Shown in pieces: positions 1 through 6,343 of a stretch of DNA of 22,222 nt. The DNA lies in the IMG/VR virus record IMGVR_UViG_3300006916_000449, positions 1 through 22,222 of that record; one strand, written 5' to 3'. Positions within the stretch are counted from its first letter, which is position 1. Every line of letters starts with the position of its first letter. The notes beneath the pieces were generated by a model. That model saw nothing but the letters and a program-made list of their open reading frames with translations, was not told the origin of the DNA and made no database searches. A program made the position numbers and the translations under genes. Source of the stretch: a virus.

Positions 1-1
1 A

Positions 2-151
2 GAAGAGTTTCGTCAGCAGAATCGTGGAGATGTAGCACCTTCTGTTCCCCAATCACTCAAAGATGAACTTGATAGTCTGAGTTCTTCTAAAATGACTGAA
101 GATGAGGACGATGATGCAATGTCCTACTTTGCCCGTCTTGCCGAAGATTGA
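2..151 (+). CDS. 3' end of an unidentified acidic protein (partial)
   Basis: An open frame enters from the left edge and stops at TGA 149-151, giving the last 49 residues of a protein whose start lies outside the window. The tail is strongly acidic and ends in TEDEDDDAMSYFARLAED. A strong intrinsic terminator follows within 10 bases, which supports this as a real gene end. By my count GC is about 44%, richer than the AT-rich tail genes that follow. I do not recognise the family. A short hydrophobic peptide after an acidic stretch at the extreme C-terminus recalls clamp- or polymerase-binding tails of phage regulators such as T4 gp33, but that is only a guess. Confidence 0.7.
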   Translation, partial: EEFRQQNRGDVAPSVPQSLKDELDSLSSSKMTEDEDDDAMSYFARLAED

Positions 152-158
152 TAGAGTT

Positions 159-183
159 GGGGAGGGAAACCTCCCCCTTTTTT
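159..183 (+). terminator. Intrinsic (Rho-independent) terminator
   Basis: A perfect 7-bp stem, GGGGAGG (159-165) with CCTCCCC (170-176), closes a GAAA tetraloop and is followed by C and six T residues (178-183). It lies 7 bases after the stop codon of the upstream plus-strand gene. On the minus strand the hairpin is not followed by a T-run, so it should end plus-strand transcripts only. It does not obviously end the converging gp53 transcript, whose stop codon at 184-182 overlaps the T-run. Confidence 0.93.
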
Positions 184-835
184 ATGCAGGTGGTATGGTA
201 TTTCTAGTATTCTCTGTTATAATTAATCTTTCATCAATGTATTGAGAAGAAGTTTGATAAGTCATGATTTGTCTCATGTCATTCAAGAATTGTTGTAAGT
301 ATCTTGGTTTTAAAAGATATATATTAGATTTTTCTTGATTTTTTCTAACTTCGTATTCATAATTTGTAATTCCTCTGACTGGATTTAATTTTTGTGCAGT
401 ATAATCATCTGGATTAGGAATTTTAAAATCGCTATTAACTTCTTTTCCTTTTGGTAAAATTAATCGACCATTATTATCTTTTACTTCAGTTGTTTCATAG
501 TGGTGAATTGCATTGATGTCATCATACTTATTATTAGCGTATTCATATAGATGATAATTTGATAGAGGCCATTCATCTCTTATGTTAACAATACCTGCAG
601 TCATTATAACAACCCAATCTAGTTCTGCACTTCCATATAATTCTTCGGCAATCGTGTCTGGTCTTGCACCTTCTACAATTTCATACTTATTAAACAAAGT
701 AAAAACATTTTGGAGGTCATCACGAAGTTTGTTTCTTCTAAAAAGATTTTTTACCGCAACGTATTGATCAGAAGTATTTCTATTTGTCAGTGGTGATTGA
801 TAAAGTAAATTTGGTAGTTCTCTGAAATATCCCAT
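182..835 (-). CDS. 53: Baseplate wedge subunit gp53
   Basis: The 217-aa protein matches the T4 gp53 family as I know it from cyanomyoviruses. Recognisable landmarks are an N-terminal FRELPNLLYQSPLTNRNTSD, then VKNLFRRNKLRDDLQNVFT, LYGSAELDWVVIM, and INIRDEWPLS (about residues 80-95). T4 gp53 is 196 aa, so the length fits. gp53 is a structural baseplate wedge protein that helps join wedges around the central hub. It is the last gene of the minus-strand block, starting one base after the gp48 stop codon, so it is probably co-transcribed with gp48. The C-terminus runs to the T-run of the converging terminator. No domain is missing. Confidence 0.9.
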   Translation of the reverse strand: MGYFRELPNLLYQSPLTNRNTSDQYVAVKNLFRRNKLRDDLQNVFTLFNKYEIVEGARPDTIAEELYGSAELDWVVIMTAGIVNIRDEWPLSNYHLYEYANNKYDDINAIHHYETTEVKDNNGRLILPKGKEVNSDFKIPNPDDYTAQKLNPVRGITNYEYEVRKNQEKSNIYLLKPRYLQQFLNDMRQIMTYQTSSQYIDERLIITENTRNTIPPA

Positions 836-836
836 T

Positions 837-2024
837 TTAGTATCCTGTTCCGCCTACGTCATCGTGATCACTATAATATACTGGTGATAACTCTTGAAAT
901 GCTAATTGCATCGTACTCGAAACTGGAGCACCATCAGCATAAGTAGCATAATTTCCTTCACCAGTATAATTAATGCTCATATTTGTGAGAGCACAAAGTT
1001 TAAACCTATTTAAATAATTACTTCCCTTACCAATATATGATAATTTAAAAATATTCGGAGTTTGCATAAACTTATCTCCTGGAGATGATATTGGACTCAT
1101 GTTTTGTTTAAAAACCCTCATGATATCTTTAACCATCACTGCTTCTTTTTGATATCTTGGAGTGAATTTAAATTCGAAATTAAATTGTCTTAAAGTTGGA
1201 CCACTAAATAATAATTCCATATTTGGATTTATTATTGATCCAGTTGCTCTTGCAAATAATTGATCTGTGCTTACGTTTGCTCCTAGACTAGAAACTGCCT
1301 GTGAAGCAAAAAATAACCGCAACGCAGCTTGTACTTTTCGATCTTGCGCTATTTTTGCAGCATCAATTGTACTTGATGCTAATGATGTTGCTAATTCTTC
1401 TGGACTACCAGAAGATATTCCCTTTAGAGCAGTGCCAATAGCAGCAGCATAAAAATTGTTTAAATTACTTTCGCCAAAATTTGTTGCATTAGTATCAGAT
1501 ACTTGTCCAGGAATTGGTAATATTATTGATCCCAACCGATTTTCTGCAGTAGGATTACGAGCACCTCCAACAAATGGGTTATCAAAAGCATTCTGGTTTC
1601 TTACATTAATTATTGTAGTTCCCTTTTCAATATAATCGGTTCCATCTTTATTCTTTTCAAATACCTTTACTTGCTCTCCTGATGTATAACTAATACCTTC
1701 TGATTTTTTTCTTTCATACTTAATAATATCAAATTTTATATGATCTTGATCAAGATTAATACTTGCTATGGGATATCTTAAATTTGATTCTAATTTTTTT
1801 ATATTACGTCCAGCACCCAATTTTTCTATTTTGGGATCTTTATTGTAATCAGCATGGTCTTCTGTTATTCCCTCTCTACGACCATCAGGACCATAAACAT
1901 TTCCAAGCACTTCATAGTATTGGGGGTTGCCAGCATTATTAGGAGTATTATTAGGAGTATTATTAGGAGTAGGTCTGGGTCTTCCTCCACTATATCTTGT
2001 TCTACTTGCTCCTGTGTATGTCAT
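837..2024 (-). CDS. 48: Baseplate tail-tube cap protein gp48
   Basis: The 395-aa protein resembles gp48 of T4-like cyanophages; T4 gp48 is 364 aa. The C-terminal half has the typical order: LLFSGPTLRQFNFEFKFTPR (about residues 273-292), then IMRVFKQNM, TPNIFKLSYIGKGSNYLNRF, and CALTNMSINYTGEGNYATY near 340-360. gp48 is a tail-tube-fold protein that caps the baseplate hub and, with gp54, nucleates tube polymerisation. The first ~30 residues are low-complexity and include three NTPN repeats encoded by a perfect 12-bp tandem repeat. Upstream, the gene is separated by 11 bases from the 124-aa gene, and a TCTAAATA octamer at 2048-2041 may be an extra late promoter. Confidence 0.88.
   Translation of the reverse strand: MTYTGASRTRYSGGRPRPTPNNTPNNTPNNAGNPQYYEVLGNVYGPDGRREGITEDHADYNKDPKIEKLGAGRNIKKLESNLRYPIASINLDQDHIKFDIIKYERKKSEGISYTSGEQVKVFEKNKDGTDYIEKGTTIINVRNQNAFDNPFVGGARNPTAENRLGSIILPIPGQVSDTNATNFGESNLNNFYAAAIGTALKGISSGSPEELATSLASSTIDAAKIAQDRKVQAALRLFFASQAVSSLGANVSTDQLFARATGSIINPNMELLFSGPTLRQFNFEFKFTPRYQKEAVMVKDIMRVFKQNMSPISSPGDKFMQTPNIFKLSYIGKGSNYLNRFKLCALTNMSINYTGEGNYATYADGAPVSSTMQLAFQELSPVYYSDHDDVGGTGY
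1935..1970. repeat. Three perfect 12-bp tandem repeats within gene 48
   Basis: The plus-strand unit ATTATTAGGAGT occurs three times in a row (1935-1946, 1947-1958, 1959-1970). On the coding (minus) strand it encodes a repeated Thr-Pro-Asn-Asn tract near the N-terminus of gp48. In-frame slippage would lengthen or shorten a flexible N-terminal arm without disturbing the frame. Confidence 0.95.
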
Positions 2025-2035
2025 TATCGTTTTTT

Positions 2036-2410
2036 CTAACTATTTAGAATGAATTTTTGAATTGGAAGCTCTCTTGCATCTGCAAGCTCATCTGGATATA
2101 TTTGGTATAATGATCCAACAACTTCTTCCCAAGAATATTGACGATATTGTCTCCAGTGATAATTGATTCCACGAAATCCCCAACGAAATATATCAGTAAC
2201 TGCTACCAAAGGATTTTGATCGTATTGTATTAGAGGAGTTTTCGGTCTATAAACAAATACATAATACTTTCCAACATCTGGAACAAGCGTAGAGTCACTA
2301 CTAAGAGCATTCATTAATTCCATCATGATATCATCGGCATCTTCTGTGCCAATTAGATTATCAACCACTCCACGAATGCGATTGCTATTAATGTCTGTTG
2401 GATATCTCAT
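2036..2410 (-). CDS. Small conserved-looking tail-module protein, unidentified
   Basis: This is a 124-aa protein between gp4 and gp48. Its start codon overlaps the gp4 stop in an ATGA arrangement, which implies translational coupling. It is rich in aromatic residues in the middle and C-terminal part (KYYVFVYRPKTPLIQYDQ, FRWGFRGINYHWRQYRQYSW), with an acidic N-terminal half (EDADDIMMEL). It has no signal peptide and no membrane segment. I do not recognise a T4 counterpart. Its position inside a head-completion/baseplate operon suggests a virion or assembly protein, but this is inferred from context only. The gene seems intact and is coded in the same AT-rich style as its neighbours. Confidence 0.8.
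   Translation of the reverse strand: MRYPTDINSNRIRGVVDNLIGTEDADDIMMELMNALSSDSTLVPDVGKYYVFVYRPKTPLIQYDQNPLVAVTDIFRWGFRGINYHWRQYRQYSWEEVVGSLYQIYPDELADARELPIQKFILNS
2041..2048 (-). promoter_or_regulatory. Candidate late promoter for gene 48
   Basis: Read on the minus strand the octamer is TCTAAATA, one mismatch from the cyanophage/T4-type late consensus NATAAATA. It is the same octamer seen at 2847-2854. It ends 16 bases before the gp48 start codon, leaving only a very short leader, so it may be weak or accidental. Confidence 0.35.
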
Positions 2411-2847
2411 TTATGAATTCCCAATTCGTCTTCGGTGATTACTTTAAATTCCCATTGACGATCTTCACAGAAATCTTTTGCTGCTCTCCACTTTGCCTGA
2501 TTTCTTACATACTCTTTGACTTCGTAAATATATCCTTTAGTCTTTCTTTTTGGTCTTATTGGTTCAACACACTGCTTTTTGGGTTTTACCTCAATTAGCA
2601 TTTTTTTAATTGCACCATTAGATTCTTTTACTTTGATGTAGAAGTCAGGATAGTAACGATGAATTCTATTATCCAATGGTGAACGATAAGGGAGTGCAAT
2701 TTCTTCACTTGCCCATTCTAAAATATTTTCATTCTTATCACAATAAACCATAAACTTTCGCTCCCATAGAGAACGATATACTATATTTGATGGATTACCT
2801 TTATATTTTTTAGGAAAGGATGGTTGGTATTTTCCTTTATATGCCAT
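2407..2847 (-). CDS. 4: Head completion protein gp4 (PD-(D/E)xK nuclease fold)
   Basis: The 146-aa protein matches T4 gp4 (gp50/65), about 150 aa. The N-terminus MAYKGKYQP...YKGNP...YRSLWERKF is characteristic of the family. It has a complete PD-(D/E)xK-type active site: E29 in the WERKF helix, P67-D68 in RYYPDFYIKV, then E86 and K88 in MLIEVKPKK. In T4, gp4 acts on the filled head before tail joining and is thought to trim or process the packaged DNA end. It is the first gene of the minus-strand block, and its start codon touches the divergent promoter region. It overlaps the following 124-aa gene by four bases. Confidence 0.9.
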   Translation of the reverse strand: MAYKGKYQPSFPKKYKGNPSNIVYRSLWERKFMVYCDKNENILEWASEEIALPYRSPLDNRIHRYYPDFYIKVKESNGAIKKMLIEVKPKKQCVEPIRPKRKTKGYIYEVKEYVRNQAKWRAAKDFCEDRQWEFKVITEDELGIHK

Positions 2848-2854
2848 CTAAATA
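2847..2854 (+). promoter_or_regulatory. Late promoter for the plus-strand tail block
   Basis: TCTAAATA is one base off the T4-like late consensus NATAAATA. It lies 34 bases before the ATG at 2889, leaving room for a leader with a TAAGG ribosome-binding sequence at 2876-2880. The octamer overlaps the gp4 start codon on the other strand by one base. The same 7-mer CTAAATA occurs in mirror orientation at 2887-2881. Confidence 0.65.
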
Positions 2855-2880
2855 CTTAATAATGTAGGATTCGTATAAGG

Positions 2881-2888
2881 TATTTAGG
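2881..2888 (-). promoter_or_regulatory. Late promoter for the minus-strand gp4-gp53 block
   Basis: On the minus strand this reads CCTAAATA, one mismatch from NATAAATA. It lies 33 bases before the gp4 start codon and directly abuts the ATG (2889) of the divergent gene. With the plus-strand element it forms an 8-bp inverted repeat, CTAAATAC at 2848-2855 and its complement at 2880-2887. No clear Shine-Dalgarno sequence precedes gp4. Confidence 0.6.
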
Positions 2889-3644
2889 ATGCCAAGGATA
2901 AATGACTTAAAAGTAGGTGCTATCGAAAGAAGTCAAATTACCAATGTATCATTATCGAATTATTATCAAGTTCATATGACTGGACTTTCGGAAGGAAGTG
3001 GTCTTATGAAATTTCTTAAAAAATATGGATTAAAGGTGGATTGGTTGAGCAATAATCTTGGATTGATGTGTTCTGAGGCAACACTTCCCACTAGTTCTCT
3101 TGCCACAGCAGAGGTAAAAGATAATTTTCATGGTATTAATGAGCAATATGCTCATACGAGATTATATACCGATAGTGATTTTACTTTTTATCTTGATGGG
3201 GATTATCGAGTTTTGAAATTTTTTGAGGGTTGGATAGATTATGTTGCCGGTGAAAATAATTATCCAGTGAATAAGCAAGGTGGTCAAGTTTCGGTAGCAC
3301 ATGATGGATATTATAAAAGATTCAATTATCCTTTAGATCCCATTGATGGGTATAAATTGGATGGACTGTATATAACAAAGGGTGAAAAAGATTCAAACGA
3401 AAGAGAGAGACCAATTATATCCTATAGATTTTTTCATGCTTTTCCTAAAGCAATTACTTCTATTCCAGTTTCTTATGGAAGTGCAGAAGTTTTAAGAGTT
3501 ACAGTTTCTTTTGCTTATGATAGGTATATTGTTGAGCAATATAGAGGATGGAATAAAGGTCCTTTTCATGATTATCCTACTAATAAAACAGGATTGAACA
3601 TTGATGGGGATGATCAAGTAGGTCTTCCTCCTGGCGTGGGGTAA
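2889..3644 (+). CDS. 54: Tail-tube-fold baseplate protein, gp54-type tube initiator
   Basis: The 251-aa protein has the layout of T4-like tail-tube-related proteins. There is a WLSNNLGLMCSEATLPTSSL segment near residue 52-71, a central FTFYLDGDYRVLKFFEGWID motif, and a C-terminal strand VLRVTVSFAYDRYIVEQY. The C-terminal strand resembles the T4 gp54 end (VTFAYRVM). T4 gp54 (320 aa) sits on the gp48 cap and starts polymerisation of gp19 tube subunits. Gene 48 lies just across the divergent promoter, which fits that role. The alternative is a gp19-type tube protein, but those usually sit near the sheath gene. The start is supported by TAAGG eight bases upstream. Its own promoter is the CTAAATA element at 2848. 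Confidence 0.68.
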   Translation: MPRINDLKVGAIERSQITNVSLSNYYQVHMTGLSEGSGLMKFLKKYGLKVDWLSNNLGLMCSEATLPTSSLATAEVKDNFHGINEQYAHTRLYTDSDFTFYLDGDYRVLKFFEGWIDYVAGENNYPVNKQGGQVSVAHDGYYKRFNYPLDPIDGYKLDGLYITKGEKDSNERERPIISYRFFHAFPKAITSIPVSYGSAEVLRVTVSFAYDRYIVEQYRGWNKGPFHDYPTNKTGLNIDGDDQVGLPPGVG

Positions 3645-3650
3645 TAAATA
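3643..3650 (+). promoter_or_regulatory. Candidate late promoter for the gp26-type gene
   Basis: AATAAATA matches the NATAAATA late consensus exactly. It overlaps the stop codon of the preceding gene and lies 26 bases before the ATG at 3677, a good distance for a late promoter with a short leader. It is in the only gap above 30 bases within this part of the block. Confidence 0.5.
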
Positions 3651-3676
3651 ATCATACCTGAATTGTATCAAACAGT

Positions 3677-4399
3677 ATGCCTTTACCCAAGATTTCGACA
3701 CCGACATATGAGTTGGAATTGCCTTCAAATGGAAAATTAATTAAATATCGTCCATTTCTTGTAAAAGAAGAAAAAATTCTTATCATGGCACTGGAGAGTG
3801 AAGATCTTAAACAAATTTCAAATGCAATTAAAACTGTTATATCAGATTGTATTATTACAAGAGGAATTAAAGTAGATCAGTTATCAACTTTTGATATTGA
3901 ATATTTGTTTTTAAATGTTCGTGCAAAATCCGTAGGAGAATCTGTAGAAGTAAGTGTAACATGTCCAGATGATGGAGAAACACAATTACAAGTTGAAATT
4001 GATATTGATTTAATTAAGGTTCAAAAGAATCCTAATCATAGTAATATTATTAAATTGGATGATAATCTTTCGGTTAAAATGAAATATCCATCTTTAAATC
4101 AATTTGTTGAAAGTAATTTTGAAGTTGATAATAAAAATGAACAAGTTGATAAGTCTATTCAAGTGATAGCATCTTGCATTGGTCAAGTATTTACTGATGA
4201 AGAATCTTGGGATGCTTCTGATTGTAGTAAGAAAGAATTGAATGATTTCATCGAGCAAATGAATACCAAACAATTTAAGAAAATTGAAGAATTCTTTAAC
4301 ACGATGCCAAAATTATCACATACAATTAATGTGAAGAATCCAAAGACAGGTGTGGAGTCAGAAGTTGTATTGGAAGGGTTAGCAAGTTTTTTCAGTTAG
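3677..4399 (+). CDS. 26: gp26-type baseplate hub / tail assembly protein (zero-frame product)
   Basis: The 240-aa protein resembles the T4 baseplate protein gp26 family. It opens with a beta-rich PTYELELPSNGKLIKYRPF and KEEKILIMALES. It continues with a helical stretch and a VEVSVTCPDDGETQLQVEID strand pair, a hallmark I associate with this family. T4 gp26 is 208 aa and is needed for hub assembly. The gene sits directly before the tape-measure-like gene, where tail assembly chaperones lie in many long-tailed phages. Its last codons contain a perfect -1 slippery heptamer, T TTT TTC (4387-4393), just ahead of the TAG stop. A second, longer product (about 301 aa) is therefore expected. No strong ribosome-binding site is visible before the ATG. 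Confidence 0.8.
   Translation: MPLPKISTPTYELELPSNGKLIKYRPFLVKEEKILIMALESEDLKQISNAIKTVISDCIITRGIKVDQLSTFDIEYLFLNVRAKSVGESVEVSVTCPDDGETQLQVEIDIDLIKVQKNPNHSNIIKLDDNLSVKMKYPSLNQFVESNFEVDNKNEQVDKSIQVIASCIGQVFTDEESWDASDCSKKELNDFIEQMNTKQFKKIEEFFNTMPKLSHTINVKNPKTGVESEVVLEGLASFFS
4372..4399 (+). promoter_or_regulatory. Programmed -1 ribosomal frameshift site
   Basis: The zero-frame codons AGT TTT TTC AGT TAG contain the canonical X XXY YYZ heptamer T TTT TTC at 4387-4393. A Shine-Dalgarno-like GGAAGGG (4372-4378) ends 8 bases upstream, similar in placement to the stimulator of dnaX frameshifting. The zero-frame stop lies one codon after the heptamer. Slipping back one base continues at CAG (4393-4395) into an open frame of 62 codons. 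Only a weak downstream stem is visible (GCTC with GAGT), so the upstream element and the stop codon are the main candidate stimulators. Confidence 0.8.
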
Positions 4400-4581
4400 C
4401 GCTGGCTCATGAGAGTTTGGAAAATTATTACAAAACAAACTTTGCCTTGATTCAGCACCATAAATATTCATTGACGGAACTAGAAAATATGATACCTTGG
4501 GAAAGAGAAATATATGTTTCTCTTTTGCAACAATATATTGAGGAAGAAAATTTAAAACAGCAAAAACAGAGTGGTATTTAG
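4393..4581 (+). CDS. C-terminal extension of the gp26 frameshift product (gp51/T-like)
   Basis: This frame is read after a -1 shift at 4387-4393 and adds 62 residues to the first 239 of the gp26-type protein. It is well-behaved coding sequence: helical, with HHKYSLTELENMIPWEREIY in the middle and a charged C-terminal helix rich in Q and E. The tyrosine-rich start plus a PWERE motif looks like the T part of G/GT-type tail assembly chaperones. Cyanophage annotations often call a small ORF here gp51, the hub assembly catalyst. There is no independent ATG before codon 33 (4489), inside the conserved core, and no usable ribosome-binding site. Expression by frameshifting is thus the simplest reading. 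The stop overlaps the GTG start of the next gene by 11 bases. Confidence 0.78.
   Translation, partial: QLALAHESLENYYKTNFALIQHHKYSLTELENMIPWEREIYVSLLQQYIEEENLKQQKQSGI
4459..4466 (+). promoter_or_regulatory. Possible late promoter inside the gp26 extension
   Basis: CATAAATA matches NATAAATA exactly and lies 104 bases before the GTG at 4571 (170 before the ATG at 4637). It could give extra transcripts of the tape-measure genes. In AT-rich DNA such matches arise by chance, and this one is inside coding sequence. Confidence 0.3.
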
Positions 4582-6340
4582 TAGTCAAAGTTTTACGGCA
4601 CCTACTTTAGATAAAAAACCAAAGTTGGGGAAGAAAATGATTTCTTCTTCAGTTTTTCGTGGTGCCTTTAAATCTATTGGAAAATCGACTACTATCAAAA
4701 TTCCTAAAGGAATGCAAATAGGGGCAAGTAAGTCTTATGTTGATCCAAGTTATTTAAGAAAAGAAGAAAGCACGCCAATTGAACAAACATTAGTAGAAAC
4801 AAACAATATTCTTATAGAAATACAAAATCAGTTAGCAACTGATTTTGCTTATAGGATTGCAAAAGAGAAAGAAGATATACAAAAAATAAAAATTACATCT
4901 GATAAGGAAAAAAAGAGTAGGGCAGAAGCAGGTGTAGAAAGTGTAAAAAAAATTGGTGGTTTTGTTAAAAATCAAGTTGATAAAGTTACTACTCCTGTAA
5001 AAGGATTTTTTCAAAAAATACTTGACTTTTTTGGTGCCATTATTACTGGATTTGTAGTTAATAAGGCGATTGATTGGTTAACAAAACCAGGTAATGCTGA
5101 AAAAATAGCGGGGATATTTACTTTTATTGGGAAACATTGGAAACCAATTCTTGCTGTTATTGGCGGTTTTCTTTTAACTAATGTTGTATTAAAAATTTAT
5201 CGATTATATAAACTTATCCGTGGAGCACTGAGACTTATTGGTATTGGTAGACGTGGTGCTGGTGCTGGTGCTGGTGATGCTATAAGGAGAGGTGGTTTAA
5301 TTAGAAATGCTGCCGGTGGTAGAAGAGGTGTTAATGTTGAGATGGAAAGAATTACCAGAGCAAAACCTGGTTCTGGTGGACTACTTCATGAGAGAGTAGA
5401 TGTATATAAGAGAACTAAAAATCCAGTAGCAAAGGCAGTTCAAAAAGCAGAAGTATTATCAAAGTTAGCTGGTAAAAAGGTAGTAAAAGCACTTGGTGCA
5501 AAAGGTCTCATGAAATTTTTGAGACCAGTATTTAAAAGAGTACCTGTATTTGGAGCACTAATTGATTTTGCCGTGTCTCTTGCTCTTGGAGAGCCAATAG
5601 GTAGGGCAGCAGCAAAGTCGGTTGGTATGTTGCTTGGTAGTGCTTTAGGAACATTAATTCCAATTCCTGGTGTTGGAACATTTGCTGGGGGTTTACTTGG
5701 TGACTTTGTTGGTGGTAAAATTTACGATGCAATTGTTGGAGAAAAACAGGAAGATCCTTTAAAAATGAATAGAGGTGGTATTGTTCCTGGACCCAATATT
5801 AATAAGGACATTGTGCCAATACTTGCTACTCCTGGAGAGGCTGTTGTCCCTAAAAAAGAAACAGCAAGATTTTCGGGATTTTTATCTGATATTATTAGTA
5901 ATGGTGGAGAATTATTTGAGAAAATGTTTCTCTCATTGAGAAAACAAGAATATAATAATAATATATTTAAAGAAGCGAATGAAAAATTTGAAGAATCTAT
6001 AGAAGTGCTTTCCAAGTACTTTAAAAAAGAAACATTAAAAGCGCTTGATCCCAACTTATATAATAAATTATATGGTGCCATTGGAGGACCACGAGATTCA
6101 ATGGCAAATAAATCTTTGAATCCTGTGAAGAAAAATACTTCAAACATGTCAATGAGATCTATGAATAGGTCTCCATCGATTACAATGTTGCCTCCGATAA
6201 GTGCTGCCACTAATTTATCTGCTTCTAAAGTAAATTCAACACCCTCTGGTGGAGATTCGATAATTGCACTTGATGCAGAGGATAATGATAATTTTTATGT
6301 TTCATACTACACTGCATCTTCTCTTGGATTGGGAGTGTAA
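4571..6340 (+). CDS. Tape-measure-like tail protein
   Basis: The 589-aa protein is almost the same length as T4 tape measure gp29 (590 aa). It starts with a charged coiled-coil region (about 70-125). Hydrophobic helices follow: FFGAIITGFVVNKAIDWL near 155, WKPILAVIGGFLLTNVVLKI near 192, and a Gly/Ala-rich stretch before residue 395. Residues 399-430 carry GGIVPGPNINKDIVPILATP then GEAVVPKKE, a motif common near the C-terminus of phage tape measures. It directly follows the frameshifted chaperone-like gene, as expected. The start is ambiguous. GTG 4571 overlaps the preceding stop and has no close ribosome-binding site; ATG 4637 follows GGGGAAG by three bases and would give 567 aa. I kept GTG because the intervening codons look protein-like. 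Confidence 0.75.
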   Translation: MVFSSQSFTAPTLDKKPKLGKKMISSSVFRGAFKSIGKSTTIKIPKGMQIGASKSYVDPSYLRKEESTPIEQTLVETNNILIEIQNQLATDFAYRIAKEKEDIQKIKITSDKEKKSRAEAGVESVKKIGGFVKNQVDKVTTPVKGFFQKILDFFGAIITGFVVNKAIDWLTKPGNAEKIAGIFTFIGKHWKPILAVIGGFLLTNVVLKIYRLYKLIRGALRLIGIGRRGAGAGAGDAIRRGGLIRNAAGGRRGVNVEMERITRAKPGSGGLLHERVDVYKRTKNPVAKAVQKAEVLSKLAGKKVVKALGAKGLMKFLRPVFKRVPVFGALIDFAVSLALGEPIGRAAAKSVGMLLGSALGTLIPIPGVGTFAGGLLGDFVGGKIYDAIVGEKQEDPLKMNRGGIVPGPNINKDIVPILATPGEAVVPKKETARFSGFLSDIISNGGELFEKMFLSLRKQEYNNNIFKEANEKFEESIEVLSKYFKKETLKALDPNLYNKLYGAIGGPRDSMANKSLNPVKKNTSNMSMRSMNRSPSITMLPPISAATNLSASKVNSTPSGGDSIIALDAEDNDNFYVSYYTASSLGLGV

Positions 6341-6343
6341 TAA

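Noticed and set aside
152-184. Hairpin as a bidirectional terminator also ending the gp53 transcript
   Set aside because: On the minus strand the stem is followed by AACTCTATC rather than a T-run, so only plus-strand termination is supported.
2848-2887. Inverted repeat read as a bidirectional terminator or operator
   Set aside because: The arms are AT-rich and 24 bases apart, with no T-run. They lie between divergent start codons and match late promoter cores, so a promoter pair explains them better.
4489-4581. Independent small gene starting at ATG 4489 inside the -1 frame
   Set aside because: The start would fall within the conserved core (just before IPWERE), leaves 30 codons, and has no ribosome-binding site. 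The frame is open and protein-like well upstream, back to the slippery site.
5030-5220. Hydrophobic helices in the tape-measure-like protein as a holin or membrane transporter
   Set aside because: Tape measures normally carry such helices, the protein is 589 aa with a coiled coil and a VPG/TPGE motif, and it sits inside a tail operon.
5722-6210. 162-codon minus-strand open frame opposite the tape-measure-like gene
   Set aside because: It is the antisense of well-supported coding sequence and has no promoter, ribosome-binding site or recognisable protein character. Long antisense frames are common under AT-rich codons.
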